64,000 nucleotides of DNA, from contig OU744449.1 of assembly GCA_916610825.1 (NCBI GenBank), forward strand, positions 20,677,344 through 20,741,343, given 5' to 3'. The notes below the pieces were generated by a model, which searched no databases, was not told where the DNA came from, and worked only from the letters and a program-made list of their open reading frames with translations. Every line of letters starts with the position of its first letter. The stretch's first letter is position 1. This document shows positions 1 through 11,399 of this stretch, one piece after another. A program made the translations under genes and the position numbers. This DNA comes from Haliclystus octoradiatus. Its lineage: Eukaryota > Cnidaria > Staurozoa > Stauromedusae > Haliclystidae.

Positions 1-768
1 GAAATACGGGAGCATTTGATGAATCCGAACTTTATGGATGGCTGCTACGTCACTGCGCTATTTTTATCTTGTAAAGGAAGGCTGATGTCAAAATGAATAT
101 CCATCAGTTAAATTTAACGGATGTTTTCAACTTAGACTTTTGCAAGGACCTTATATGGCTTATATGGTGTCTAAAGCCAAGTTAAATTATTGTAGTACAT
201 AGCAAGCAATTACATAGCAAGGGCAAGAGTTAGCAACCATAGGAGGCTCTGATGGGGGGGTATAATCTTCTCATCCCTCACAACAATTTTTGTAATCTCG
301 CTTGCTAAAAGGTGATGCTCCATTTTTTCCTATAGGTATTTCTGCCTATCTTACGTATATTGCTTTGAGTTATACCATGGTTAATATGTACATTGTGCGT
401 TCTAAAATAAGTGTAAAATCTTGTATGGATATTTTCTGACTTAATCATTACGATTGTAGCTACATACTCATCACTGAGGTGGATATAGATAGATAGATAT
501 GTATTTCAATCAATGTAACAAGGTATATAAATACAAAGTGAAATTTACAGGTTTTCTAATTTACAGTGATTGTGGTCATCCCGTAAGCATGAAAGCTTGT
601 TTATTGGGAGACACAAATTATTTATATTTCAATTATCTGGCTATGAATTAGATATGCATTGAAAAGAAAAGTAAGAATAAGAATAGGATTAGAAATAATA
701 AAAAATAAAGAAGGTAATACAGTATTCAATTATATGAAAGGAAACATCGAAATGTGTTGACTGGTTGA

Positions 769-1652
769 GGTAAGATTTTTGCAAGTTTGTAATTTTGAGG
801 AAAGAAGCCTGTTGTTAAGGAGAGGTTTATGAGGTAGGTTAACGGAGAGATAATTTCATACCAGTTGTTTGCAGCTAAAAGGTATTTTAGTGTTTCTAGG
901 TTTTTGGCAGACATATTGTGGTATGAGATGGTTCCAATTGAAGGCTTTTCTTTTACTTTAAAATGCACAACTGGACATAAATGATCAGAAATTTCAGTGG
1001 TGATTACACCTGTAGTCATGTTTGATTTAGAATTTGTGAAAATGTTGTCAATGAGCGTACACGATTTTTGAGTAATTCTAGTAGGAAGAGAGTTGACAGG
1101 GATACATTTAGAAGAAATGAAACAATTTAAAAGATCTTGAGATTTCTCAGATTCAATAAGCATGTTAACGCTAAAGTCTCCACCTAAAAATATTGTTTTG
1201 TGTTTATATACATTTAGAATTGTGGTTAGTTTTGATATTGAGTTAGTCAAGTTAGATCTAGGAGGAATGTACACCGATATAAATACATACTGGCCACTTT
1301 CTGCGACCAAAGTTTCAATGTCCTCATTTATTTCAGACAATTTATGATTTGTTGTAAACGAAAATGAATTATGAATAACCAGACCTACACCACCTCCTCT
1401 AGACACAGAACGTTTCTTGGAAATGTAGTTGTAGTTTGGGAGAGAAATAACTCCACCTTGCCAAATTTCTTGTAACGCAAGAACTTTTATATTGGAAAGA
1501 TCAAGGAATTCGATTACATTGTTGTTATTTTTGAGCAAGCTTCTGGCATTTTGAGTTGCAAAAGACATTTCAGTAGTAGGAATTCTGTCAGCAGTCATGT
1601 ATCCCAAATCACAGTTACTATAAACTTCATTTAAATTATTGTGATCAGTCAT
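769..1652 (-). pseudogene. LINE ORF2 endonuclease fragment (copy A)
   Basis: This is the N-terminal endonuclease of ORF2, which nicks target DNA for target-primed reverse transcription. Visible APE-family motifs are QNARSLL, LQEIW (catalytic Glu), GGGVGLVI, SVYIPP, GGDFSVNML, TLIDNIF and SDHLCPVVHF. The usual GDFN motif reads GDFS, so the catalytic Asn position is Ser in both copies of this element in the window. The frame then meets the 1,383-bp deletion at 768/769 and runs about 14 codons out of context. Confidence 0.75.
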
Positions 1653-1807
1653 TTTTAAATAAATGAGATTTGTTATCGAGTATCAAATCAGTCAAGCATA
1701 AATAAAAATAAACAAACGTGTCAACAAAAACAGGCATGGCAATGAAAATATTTAGTGGAAAGTCAGAAGCAAAAGAATTAAAGAAAAAGCTAGTCTCAAA
1801 TTTAAAG

Positions 1808-2710
1808 CTAAGAAGTAGACTTATCTTTTTGGCTTTCTTCAGGGGTCTGCTGCTCAGTCTGAGACGAGGAAGGATCCAAGGCCATCGACCAAAAGTATTC
1901 CGCCATGATCGAATACTCTTCTTCGTTGGAGATGATCGTGTTTTCTTTGTCATGTTTCTTAACAACAACTTTCAGGTCATTCGTCCAGGTGGCTAATAGC
2001 TTCTTTTTCTTTACTAGTTGTCTGCATTTGTAGAATATGGTGGCTGTGTCCTTGTTGAGTTGTTCTGAGATATATATGCCTGAATGTTTTAGCAATCTTC
2101 TATTGTTATAAATTTCTCGTCTCTTCCAAATGTTGTGAAAATACACAAGTACAGTCGGACTCCTTATGGTGTTAACTTTAGTGTTTTCTTTCTCATTGTT
2201 CTCTTTGTTCTCGGGACAAAGGTCATTGCTGTCATCGCTGCTGGGTGGAGGTGCTTGAATAATATTTTTGTTATTGCGTAATTTCCATGATGGCGTAACT
2301 AATTTTCTGGAACTGAATTCATGCTCCTTTAGGGAGATACCCAAAGTAGATTCAGCTAAGTTAATAATGTTTGCCGTTTCATTTTCATTCTCAGGCAGGC
2401 CATCTATGCGAAAGTAGCTGAGATTTTTGTCTTTTTCTTGAGATCCAACAGCAATTTTTAGTTTTCTTATTTCATCTTCTTGATGATCAATACGCTGTAT
2501 TAAACAGTTTACGTGTTCTTCCATCTCATCCATTTGATATTTTATTTCATGTAGGGCATCATTAACAGATTCTTTCACTGCATCCTTGAAGGCAGAAGAT
2601 GATAAAATTTCTCTTATAATCTTCATCATGTCAGGTTTTGTTATTTCTTGCGGTGTCGTAATCTTTTTTACTTTTAATTGTGACTGTGAGTCTTGCGATC
2701 GTGTTGCCAT
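1808..2710 (-). pseudogene. LINE ORF1 protein (copy A), 300 aa, frame intact
   Basis: This is the nucleic-acid-binding ORF1 of the LINE. A charged N-terminus is followed by a coiled-coil-like stretch at about residues 45-95 (heptads with EEHVNCLIQRIDHQEDEIRK). A middle domain begins LSYFRIDGLPE, and a basic C-terminal domain contains FHNIWKRREIYNNRR, as in L1-like ORF1 proteins. The C-terminus is acidic and Ser/Gln-rich and stops 155 nt before the ORF2 ATG. Copy C lost one T here and reads into another frame, so this copy probably keeps the ancestral end. It lies in a dead element, so no function is expected. Confidence 0.7.
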
Positions 2711-3139
2711 TACTTTTCCTTGTTATTCATGTCCAATCAATTGTGAATCATTTTTAAAATACCTTCATAACTTCGATCTGCTTCGTAAATTGATTTTATT
2801 TAATATTTATTTAATATATATGAGCGACGAAAATGAGCGACGTAAATGGTAAATTGGGAAGCTTCATTGTTGGCTATCAGGCGTACAATTAGTGCGTATC
2901 TTGAGTGATTGTATAGGGAGGATATTTTTTAGAAAGGAAACCATTTTCTTCTTTTATAAGTCGATACATGAGAATGGTGTCGATATGACCGACGTGAATG
3001 TGTTCAATATTGACTGAGTAATCTAAAGAGAAGGTCAGGTTATCGCGAGCGTAGCGAAATACAAATTTCAGTAACACAGGAAATTATACCAGTTTGGTGT
3101 TAAACTAATCATTAAGTAATCCTGATCTTTATATAGTTT

Positions 3140-3770
3140 TTATTGGTATGTAAAGATGCTAGTCTGAGTAGTAGCGTTAGCAAGGCAACCAAGTGTTTTT
3201 GAATGATATACAGAAGTATAGTATACTTTTGATGCCAAATGGGCATAATGGTGTGAGAATTTTAAATTACTTGTTAGATAGATACCAAGATCACGAAATT
3301 TAGATAAATGATGTAGTTTATGATCTGCCATAAAATATTCTTGCTTAGAAATGTTCATGTTACCAAGAGAAAAAAATGAAGCTTTGAAAAAGATATTTTC
3401 ATTTGTCAAGTATCACATCAAGTCACCGAACTTGTTATAGTTGTTGATATAGAGGTAGCATTATATCATCATTTCTGGAATGAGAGAAATTTGCATCATT
3501 TGCAAACAGTTTAACGTCACATCTTGACTCAACGCAAGAGACAATCTCATTTATATGAATAATAGATAGTAAAAGGCCAAGTATGGAATTTGACATGGCC
3601 AAACTGGCAGATACACATTGAGATCGTCCTATTAGGAATTTGTACATCCAGTTAAAGAGCTCATTTTCAATCCCATATATGGCTGCAATTTGATAAGAAG
3701 CTTTTGGTGAGATACGGTATCAAAGGCTTTCTGGATGTCGATGTATATATTGTCAATGCGTAATTTGTTA
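3140..3770 (-). mobile_element. LINE reverse-transcriptase relic, second family (unit A)
   Basis: Minus-strand fragments encode pieces of an RT unrelated in detail to the LINE next to it: DIQKAFDTVSH, then after a frameshift NWMYKFLIGRSQC, ILGLLLSIIHINEI, KLFANDANF, and finally RDLGIYLTSNLKFSHH. The catalytic box of this copy reads FAND, whereas units B and C keep FADD. The relic is old, frameshifted and present at the same place in all three units, so it predates the duplications. Confidence 0.75.
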
Positions 3771-4994
3771 TTTATAGACTTCTAGATAGATAGAGGTAAT
3801 CGGTGAATCTTTAATTTTCTTATAAAGTAGTTACATTTCTTATCATGTGTATCTTTCATATTGTGCAAAGTTATTACAAGGAGAAAATTCCGGTACAACG
3901 CAAAATGTAAAATGTATACTATCGTAGCGTACCAAAATTGTCTACTTGTAATACAATTCCGATATTTGTGACATGAAACATGAAGTCGTTGATATAAAAT
4001 CTGTATGATTGTGTAGTATGGAGATAAACTGGAGCTTCACCTTTGACATTTTTGGTACTATGCAGTCAGTTCATCTGTGATTTTCAAATAAACTGGTTGA
4101 GCTTGTATATGAGTGGAGTGAGTCCGTATAAGGTTAATCCAATTTTATATGTTATGGATTGAACAGTTTGTGATGAAATTTATTGTTTAGCCACAAACCA
4201 AAAGGCCCAGCAATAGGGAATCTGTATTTTAATATTTTGGGCTGATTAAACCTTGAAGTAATTTAGTCTTCTAGCAGTATGCTTTCATTACTTTTCTACT
4301 TTCAAAATACAATCTATTTTTTTAAATGTCTCTAACAGAAATGGCCTGACTCAAAATCTGCAACACGTGAAATGCAACAGAAGATGCAACACGTCTCAAA
4401 ATATTTATTGCAATGTGTTGCATCCCAATCTCTGGGTTCACGGCCGTGTTAGACATGTACTTATAAATATTGTAAATACTAAATTTAAAGTTAAAACTGG
4501 ATCAAATATGCCCACAAATTATAATGTACTTTGCAATTACTTAAGTTGAATGAAATAAAATCACATCATTACTCTTTCCACATGCACTATTTTGCAAAAG
4601 AAATTGTGTAAAATCACTATAATTCCCTCAGTCCTTCGATGGGTTAGGACAAATCTCCCTTGCTCTCGGCTTGTTTTAATCCATCTTCGCTGCTCCCTAA
4701 TACCCTATCAAACTCACATATCCACAACGATACCATATACAGCTAGAATATCAAATATAGTTTTATCCTCAGTAAATACATTGGTACTTGTTAATTGGAA
4801 ATGTTTTCCTAAATCCGAGTTATGTAGCCATGATTTTCTTATATACTGAATATTAGTGTACATGGTGTTTTCGAACTATAAAGCAAATCCCTCAATGCTT
4901 TTTAATGTGTGATGGTTAATTATAAGAGATTGATTCATGGATGGAAATCTTGAGTTTGTCATTTTATTCATTCAATACGTGTGTGCGTTAATAC

Positions 4995-5252
4995 CTTTCA
5001 TCGTATTGTAATTCAGTCTGTAGTTATCTTCCTCATTTGCGATCGTAGCCTCGTAATACTCCATGAAGTAATGATCATCGCCATCCCATAAATCAAATCT
5101 CAATGTCGTGTTAGTATCTTTCATTAAGTTGTGTGCCGTTTCCAATCCAAGCCAATGTTCACCAAGAAGGTCACCAAATCCATGTTTGTATGAATTCCAA
5201 TCACGATAAAAATCAACAGATCCATCAAATCTTCTCTGAAGTAGAGTCCAGC
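4995..5252 (-). CDS. Gene 1 exon B: FReD middle part
   Basis: This 258-nt exon (enters and leaves in phase 1) encodes the fibrinogen-domain core. It starts GWTLLQRRFDGSVDFYRDW, followed by SYKHGFGDLLGEHWLGLE, LRFDLWDGDDHYFMEYYEA and NEEDNYRLNY, all standard FReD landmarks. The acceptor is CAG at 5,253-5,255 and the donor GTATTAA begins at 4,994. It differs from exon B of genes 2 and 3 at only a few residues. The downstream exon C of this gene is not in the window. Confidence 0.88.
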
Positions 5253-5463
5253 CTGTCAATGCAAATTTAAAGGATAAACATTGACCGGCATTTGCTTCGA
5301 GCCTAATTTTGAATTAAGCTTAGCATAAATACATCGACCAATCTCTGTCATGGATTTGGCATGGTTTCGAATTACAAGTTTCATCATGGTTTCAGACACA
5401 GAAACAATACCAACCCTTTTATGTGTTGTGCAATAAATATTATTAAGCAATAGCATAACTCAC

Positions 5464-5587
5464 CTTCATCATCAACTCGCATATCACAGAACGCATTTAC
5501 ATTAGGAGTTGAATATTTGATTGATGATAACAGATAGACACCATTTTTGTGATAGTTTCTTGTCTTCAACTCTGTGCAATCTCGTGC
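5464..5587 (-). CDS. Gene 1 exon A: FReD start
   Basis: This 124-nt exon (phase 0 in, phase 1 out) encodes RDCTELKTR, NGVYLLSS and NVNAFCDMRVDDE. It holds the first FReD disulfide pair (DC...FC) and runs in frame into the GWT of exon B. The acceptor is TTTTTTAG at 5,588-5,595 and the donor is GTGAG at 5,459-5,463. Intron 2 is 211 nt. The exon order and phases equal those of genes 2 and 3. Confidence 0.85.
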
Positions 5588-6479
5588 CTAAAAAATTGAA
5601 TCGGAGAGCTCAGATTCATTATCTCTGCTTATATTTTACTGGCTGATGGTATACCGAAAAGTTTACATTATTGTCTTATGAAAGAGAAGTTTTTCAGTAA
5701 AAATGTGAGTGATGGTATATAGCAAAATTTCTGAATAACTGGCGTTCGTATTTTAATAATTTAAAAACTTTTTATTGACGAAAAATACACAGCAAAATTT
5801 GAAATTCCCGCTAAAAATATTCCAAAAATAAATATTCTTGATTTTCAATTTTCAAGAATATTTTCTTATGACCAGATTAATTCGAGAATATTTCGGAATG
5901 CGATACTGCATCGAGAGTATATATTCTTGTTCGTTTTGCTATTTCTGAATAATGATGTAATGCCTCTTGTGAAGTTCCCAAGACGTGCTGTGAATATTGC
6001 TTTCAAGCTGCTAATAACTGCGGGAATAGCTGTCATTTCTCTATCAATTTGTTTTTAAAGTTGAATGTTGTTTTGAAGCAGAAGACCATCGCAGAAGAAG
6101 TCGCCAATCTTGTTAAAAATTACAGTAAAAGGCCCATGGGTTACAGCATTGATTTACATAAAGATAATGGTTACTTTAATATTTATTCTGAACTTTCCAT
6201 CATAACCCTTCTCCTCGTCTCGGATTATATATCTTACAACTGGCATGGCGAGATGAGGTAAAGCAAAATTGGATATATTAATGAAATTAGGCTTTGTTTA
6301 CTTCAACATTGTTAAATAATCTTGACTATTATTCCGAATTTATAATCTGTTGGAAATAATACCTTAGTACAACTTATATTTTTGACTCATGGTTACGTAG
6401 TATCCTTGAGTATATGCTATCATGATGGGGGAAAAAGTTGTCTATCTTTCCATCAGTTTTCAAATATACCATTGTATCC

Positions 6480-8570
6480 GCAATTTCTAAATCATCTTCT
6501 GCAACAACACCAGATCAACATCGTCCTTTGGCTCTTTTTTCATTGCTATCAAAAAATTTAGAGAGAGTGTTACTAGCCTACTGCTGAGTTTACTCTCAGA
6601 TCTACCCACACATCTCGCTTCTGCTTACTAAATATCAACATGGATTTCAGCTTGGTCGTTCTACCATCTCCGCATTGTTAACTATATCAGATAAGATCTT
6701 TAACACAATGGAACAACGTGAACTATCTCCACTGATTTTACCTATTAGATTTATCAAAAGCTTGTGATAGTCTACAGCATGATATACTATTGAACAAACT
6801 TAAACTTTTTGGACTATCTGCTAATGCCCTATCTTGGATTAATTCTTATCTCACCAACATAATTCAAGTAGTAAAATTTAACGAAAAAGTATCTGATGAA
6901 ACAATGCTAAACTGTGGAGTGTCTCAGGGGTCCATACTAGGTCCTTTTCTGTTTCTTGTTTATGTGAATGATCTACCAACAGCTAGCCTAGGCGCAGACC
7001 TTACTTGAAATCCTTTCTTCCTCGTTAGTAAGGTCTGCGCATCCGAGCGAAATATCTTGTTCTGACAGGAAGTACTGAGACGATCAAAGATGGACACACT
7101 CTGCGTGAAAAGCATACCTTTGCAATGTCGATCATTCGTGTGAAAACATCACATCCAGAAACAAGCAAATGCACTTTTCAATATAGAAAAGTTTTTAATT
7201 TATTTATTTTTATAGACACAGCTCCATTTTTATGGAACTTTTCGATTTTCTTTCAGTGAAATTACCAGAAAATAATTCATTAAGAATTGGTTTTGTTAGA
7301 AATTCAGTTGAGTTCAGTAGGTTTAGCTATTAAATACAAGCCAAATCCAAGTTATTATCGGTGATACTGTGGCGTTTCTGTCTCTCAATAATGTTTCTCG
7401 AATTGAGTATTCATTCATTTTTAAACGGCAATGAATATTTGACTGAAATCATCAATAAAGGTCAATGATTTAGGGCTACTGTTTTATTAATCAGTTGCTT
7501 TCAAGTCAATTCTTTGAAATATTTGTAAACAGTAAACACGGCAGTCCAATAAAATTAAGCTTGAAAAACCTTTCTTATATTTGAAAATTATGTAAACCAA
7601 CGAGAACATGATAACATCTTTCTTGTAAAATCAAAATTTGATATGTTAATCCCGTTCCGTAAACTGCGTAAATTGTTATCATCGATCGTTTACGTTGATG
7701 CGAAGACAATTTTGAATGTTTGATGTAAAAATATTTGCTAAACAATTAGCTGAAGACTTCAACCAATCACCGACCAGTACAAGATTTGTTGTACTCAATA
7801 ACGATTGGTTGAAATCACAATACCTTTTGATTATGACACTTCCTCTCAGAACAAGAGAATTCGCTCGGATGCGCAGACCTTACTAACGAGGAAGAAAGGT
7901 TTTCAAGTAAGGTCTGCGCGCAGGCTACCAACAGCTAAATCGTTTGGTACTGTTTGTCAATTTGCGGATGATAAGCAAATACTATACAACTACAACCCTA
8001 AAAGCTATTACTCAAAAACAATTGTCCAGGATAAAATCTCGGAAGATCTTTTATCAATTTCATCTTGGTTTAAATCCAATTCACTACTGTTGAATACTAA
8101 AAGACCCAAACTATGGCAATTTGACATACAAAAAAAATCAAAGATACAGAATTACCACCTTTATCAATAGACAACCAACATTAACATACGTTGAAAGTGC
8201 TGGAAACCTTCGAGTTGTTCTTGATGATGAAATGAATTTTAAGAGACACATTGGCCAAATTATAAAATCAGCAACATCCAGATTGAGAGTTATCTCCAAA
8301 CAACGTATATATCTTCCTGCTGTCCTATTTAAAACCGTTGTTGAATCAAAAATATTAGTGCCATGTATGTATGCACTAGAAGTGTGGTCGTCGTGCACAA
8401 AGACACAAACCCATCGCATCCAAGTTGGAGTTAAAAATTGGGCTGCAAAATTAGTTGTTCGAAAACGTAAATTCGATAAAATGAACAATTTACTAATAGA
8501 ACCTGACTGGTTAAATATTGAAGATCTTGCTGAATTGCGCACAGCATGTACAGCCCATCAATCAGCTTAA
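6480..8570 (+). mobile_element. LINE ORF2 relic in intron 1 of gene 1, split by an insertion
   Basis: Plus-strand RT coding is visible on both sides of a later insertion (6,986-7,924). The left part has LFGLSANALSWINSYL and CGVSQGSILGPFLFLVYVNDLPTA. The right part resumes at the same residues and continues with VCQFADDKQILYN, ISSWFKSNSLLLN and an L2/CR1-like tail with MNFKRHIGQIIKSATSRLR and VVESKILVP. Stops and frameshifts before 6,790 and near 8,150 show it is dead. No duplicate lies in genes 2 or 3, so it entered intron 1 of gene 1 alone. Confidence 0.8.
6986..7924. mobile_element. 939-bp non-autonomous element with palindromic terminal inverted repeats
   Basis: About 63-bp terminal inverted repeats (6,987-7,049 and 7,860-7,923) enclose about 810 bp without coding capacity. 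Each terminal repeat is itself a hairpin: GCGCAGACCTTACT pairs with AGTAAGGTCTGCGC across a ~21-nt loop. A 13-bp direct duplication, CTACCAACAGCTA, flanks the element (6,973-6,985 and 7,925-7,937). It interrupts the LINE RT at NDLPTA, giving a clean target. It resembles a foldback or MULE-type MITE, but 13 bp is longer than the target duplications of known terminal-inverted-repeat families. No transposase is visible. Confidence 0.88.
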
Positions 8571-9700
8571 GGATTTTATGGAAGTACTTTGAAATCTTTG
8601 TTCAAACATTCAAATGCACCATACAACACGTACAAATCCATATACACTTCCTCGTGTTTACATTGACCGTGGTAAAAGAACGTTTTCCTTCCGTGGGGTT
8701 TCACTCCTCAACAAATATAGTCAAATAGAAAATTGTAGCAAAGTAAAATACAAATTAGAAATTAAAAATAGCCTAAAGTTATAATAGAACATACCATTTT
8801 GCATTATAAAATCAGACATCTAGAGTTGTTTATATGTCTTTAAATATACTGATATCTAGCTATCATTGATTTGGAATCACGGTTTGGAGCACTGTTGTAA
8901 TTGTAAAAGGGATTGTATGATGGATTATAGCACTAAAACAAATTGTTCTCAAGGTTTTGTCTTCTAGACTCTAGAAGTAAAATCTAGAGGACAACAAACA
9001 ACGTCGATCATTGAAAGCTGTCCAACCACGCTATTGAAAGTTGTTTACTTGCGAAACTTCCACAACTTGCTGTTGTTTCTTGTCTAACTTCGGTCGAAAC
9101 AAATTGTCGCCATTTTCTTACCAAACAATTCGTCGAGGTATTTGTCATTAGTTCTCTATAATGTTTGTCTCGTCGTTCTATTCTCGATATCTACAGCCTA
9201 CTGCAGCTAACAACTGGCCTGTCATAATCATCCTTTATTTACCTTGTCTGTTTTCAATAAAAAGTACTGACCAAGTATTATTGCAAATTTTAAACTTTTC
9301 AATTCTGCTGCTACAACAATATAACAAGGCGATACTTCGAAGGGAATATTTCATGTCATTTACTGTACATCATAAAATTGCGCTAGTATAATTGGTGAGA
9401 AACGAATATTCTTCTGGTAATAATTTTCATGGTTATTTGTTGTTTACATTCTTTAAAATTGATTATTAGGCCTGGTTCATACGCCGTTCTGTACATGTGC
9501 CGAAACAGTATACTTCGTTTCTATGCTTGCGTTATCTTGTAAATGGATTTTGATTGCATTATTTGGTAGTTTTTCAAAGTAGTACAAACATTTCTCTAGC
9601 ATTTTTAGTCAGTAACAACATAAAAACAACGCAAAGTTCGTCTGATTGCATCCTTCGTACGACAATAGAGAGATTTTGTTAGGGATTGGGTAAATTAGTA
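8571..9700. other. Intron 1 of gene 1, no gene seen
   Basis: AT-rich sequence without convincing coding. There is a small TCTAGA-rich palindromic patch near 8,965-8,990. No other recognisable element was seen. Confidence 0.5.
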
Positions 9701-9704
9701 ATTG

Positions 9705-9760
9705 AGCGGCTACCAAAGGCGCTTGTAGCACTATTCTATTTCTAGAGTGGCTTTTTGCCA
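9705..9760 (-). mobile_element. SINE 3'-end relic in intron 1 of gene 1
   Basis: The sequence matches, in reverse, the 3' end of the SINE at 59,709-60,081: the CTACCGAAGGC block, the hairpin TCTAGAAATAGA (here ATTTCTAGA) and the AGCCACT side. It lies about 115-170 nt inside intron 1. Equivalent relics sit at the same place in genes 2 and 3, so the insertion predates the gene duplications. Confidence 0.6.
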
Positions 9761-9878
9761 AGGAGGAATACATTAATAACAAAAGAACTAGCATTCAAAT
9801 CTCAGTAAAACCCAATTTGCGGCAATGTATCGTTTCTTACTAAATCGTACATCTCAAGATATTACATATATCTCTTAC

Positions 9879-10220
9879 CGTCTCTTTAATGATTTCAATA
9901 TAAGTGACATTTGGCGATATGATAATTTTGCTGTCTATGTTGTTAGCCATCGAGGAGTTGAATAACTCACACTGTTGTACAATATTATTACCAATTGTTT
10001 CATTTGAGATCACGTTGATTGATTGACAATCATCTGTGATAGTGCAGTGAGAAATACAATGTATAAATGTTTTCAATTCTAAATGTTCAAATGGTGACCC
10101 CGTTCTTTGGAAACCAACTCTTTTCTTGTAGGTAGAAACAGTATTATCAGTTGCACTAACCAATGATATGTTGATTGAGATAATTAATAATACCAATGAT
10201 AGAATCATGGAACTCATCAT
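9879..10220 (-). CDS. Gene 1 exon 1: signal peptide + PAN/apple-type domain
   Basis: First coding exon of a secreted PAN-FReD protein (342 nt, phase 0 at its end). The start is the ATG at 10,220, because the paralogues at 26,071 and 47,024 begin at the aligned codon after a conserved ATGTC(A/G)ATATGA context. A longer open frame upstream would delete the signal peptide from the N-terminus. Residues 1-23 are hydrophobic (MMSSMILSLVLLIISINISL). A cysteine cluster then follows: FIHCISHCTITDDCQSINVIS and QQCELFNSS, typical of PAN_1/apple domains that bind protein or sugar. The donor GTAAG is at 9,874-9,878. Intron 1 is 4.3 kb. Confidence 0.85.
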
Positions 10221-10303
10221 ATCGACATGCAGACGTTCTCCAAACTTATGTACCGAAATAAAAAATGGTACTGTAGATACTGTAGTCATACAAGTAAACC
10301 GTG

Positions 10304-10311
10304 TTTTTATA
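10304..10311 (-). promoter_or_regulatory. TATA box of gene 1
   Basis: TATAAAAA on the minus strand, 84 nt upstream of the chosen ATG at 10,220, is a canonical core-promoter distance for a short 5' UTR. The aligned bases are CTATTTAGAC upstream of gene 2 and CTAAAGAC upstream of gene 3, so the box is intact only here. Confidence 0.5.
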
Positions 10312-10959
10312 GCCTTTCCTTGCATTATTTGTGTCACAAAGTCTGTAATTACCGGAGTTTGGAGTTCAACTGCTGCAGCTGTACTATTGCACATGCTATG
10401 TTGAAAAGATAAAACTAATACATCTCAAGTTGCTTAATTTGGCTTTCACAAGGACCCGTTTATTAATTAATTTAGAAATGATTAAAAGTTTTAACTTCAA
10501 AGAGAAATATAATTAACAGGCATGTGTGCTGTTCACGTTTTACATTTCGTAGAGATTAGAGTAAATAAAGATAATACACGGAAAGCATCTTCAAACACAA
10601 ATCTTATTTCAGTGTTAATTAATGTACTACGTTGGTACAGTAAACTATATTATACAGGTTGTGCAAAATTGTTTATGTTCACTAATTCTCTTTAAATGGT
10701 TTTACAAAGTAAGTATGCGGCTTATCTTTCAAAGTACGGTTATGAAAACAATTATGAAAGAGTGCGCACCTGAGCTAGTCTCAGGCCTTTTTGTTATGCT
10801 TATAGCTATAATTCTATCAAAGACGAATCATAACAACGAGTCTGAAATGAGGCCAGTATGATATTCACTGGTAATCAAATTATGCTTATTTAAATGACCT
10901 TCGCCCCACAAATCCCACATATTGATCTCTGCACTGTTTTTATAATCACGCATAACTCT

Positions 10960-11130
10960 TTATAATCACGTAGATTTATCAATAGATAACTTAAGCTTCA
11001 AATATGATATTAACAAGTACTTAATGCGTGGTCATACTTACAAACTTACTGTTCCACAAATACCGCGTTTACAATCCGTTCAGAATCAATTTTGTAACCG
11101 TATAATACTCAAAATGTTGAAGTTTTTACA
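10960..11130 (+). mobile_element. LINE ORF2 C-terminal relic
   Basis: Plus-strand translation reads YLMRGHTYKLTVPQIP and NQFCNRII. This is the RGHxxKL...F..RI signature at the end of CR1/L2-type ORF2 proteins. Part of the same sequence recurs near 27,870-27,950, so it belongs to the duplicated unit. It is short and broken. Confidence 0.5.
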
Positions 11131-11399
11131 AAATGCTGGATTCATTGCTAGAACGGGATGCCTTAGATAACAATAGCTTATTCACAAAGGCAAGAACAAT
11201 AGCTTTTCAACTATGCTGCAGGGAAAAGCCAAGAGTTGATTCAGTCAGACTGAATTTTAAGGTTTGGCTTGATTGGCCTGATAGCAAGCATTTCGTGAAT
11301 TAAGCAGTCAAACTTGTCTTCGCATTTTTTCAGAACTTTAAAATTGTTTTCAGAAGTAAATTTACCTTGTTGCTGATTTACATGTGCATAAACAGCAGA

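Larger units (their letters stand above)
487..2820 (-). mobile_element. Non-LTR retrotransposon (LINE) copy A, internally deleted
   Basis: This is a Jockey/CR1/L2-group LINE on the minus strand with ORF1, then an APE-type endonuclease ORF2. It ends at about 487 in a (TATC)n tail, the typical short microsatellite 3' end. Compared with the copy at 32,637-36,350, a 1,383-bp block (32,918-34,300 there) is missing at 768/769. All of the reverse transcriptase after the first motif is gone, so the copy cannot mobilise itself. The right boundary is placed by comparison with the LINE-free site at 15,065-15,075. The family name is not certain. Confidence 0.88.
1..4830. repeat. Segmental duplication, unit A
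   Basis: The stretch matches 32,154-38,345 (unit C) at high identity, base 1 corresponding to 32,154. It is intron 3 of gene 1 and contains the LINE copy, an older RT relic and the 5' part of intron 3. The match up to about 3,400 is nearly identical and shares the same LINE insertion. Beyond that point, units B and C resemble each other more than either resembles A. Unit C carries an exon C' 329 bp left of the base matching position 1, so gene 1's last exon should lie just outside the window. Confidence 0.85.

Noticed and set aside
3435..3647. Independent small gene on the minus strand, seen three times
   Set aside because: It is the RT relic of a second LINE family, not a host gene.
10221..10394. 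Upstream ATG extending exon 1 of gene 1 by 58 codons
   Set aside because: It would bury the signal peptide, crosses the TATA box, and is not conserved in genes 2 and 3.
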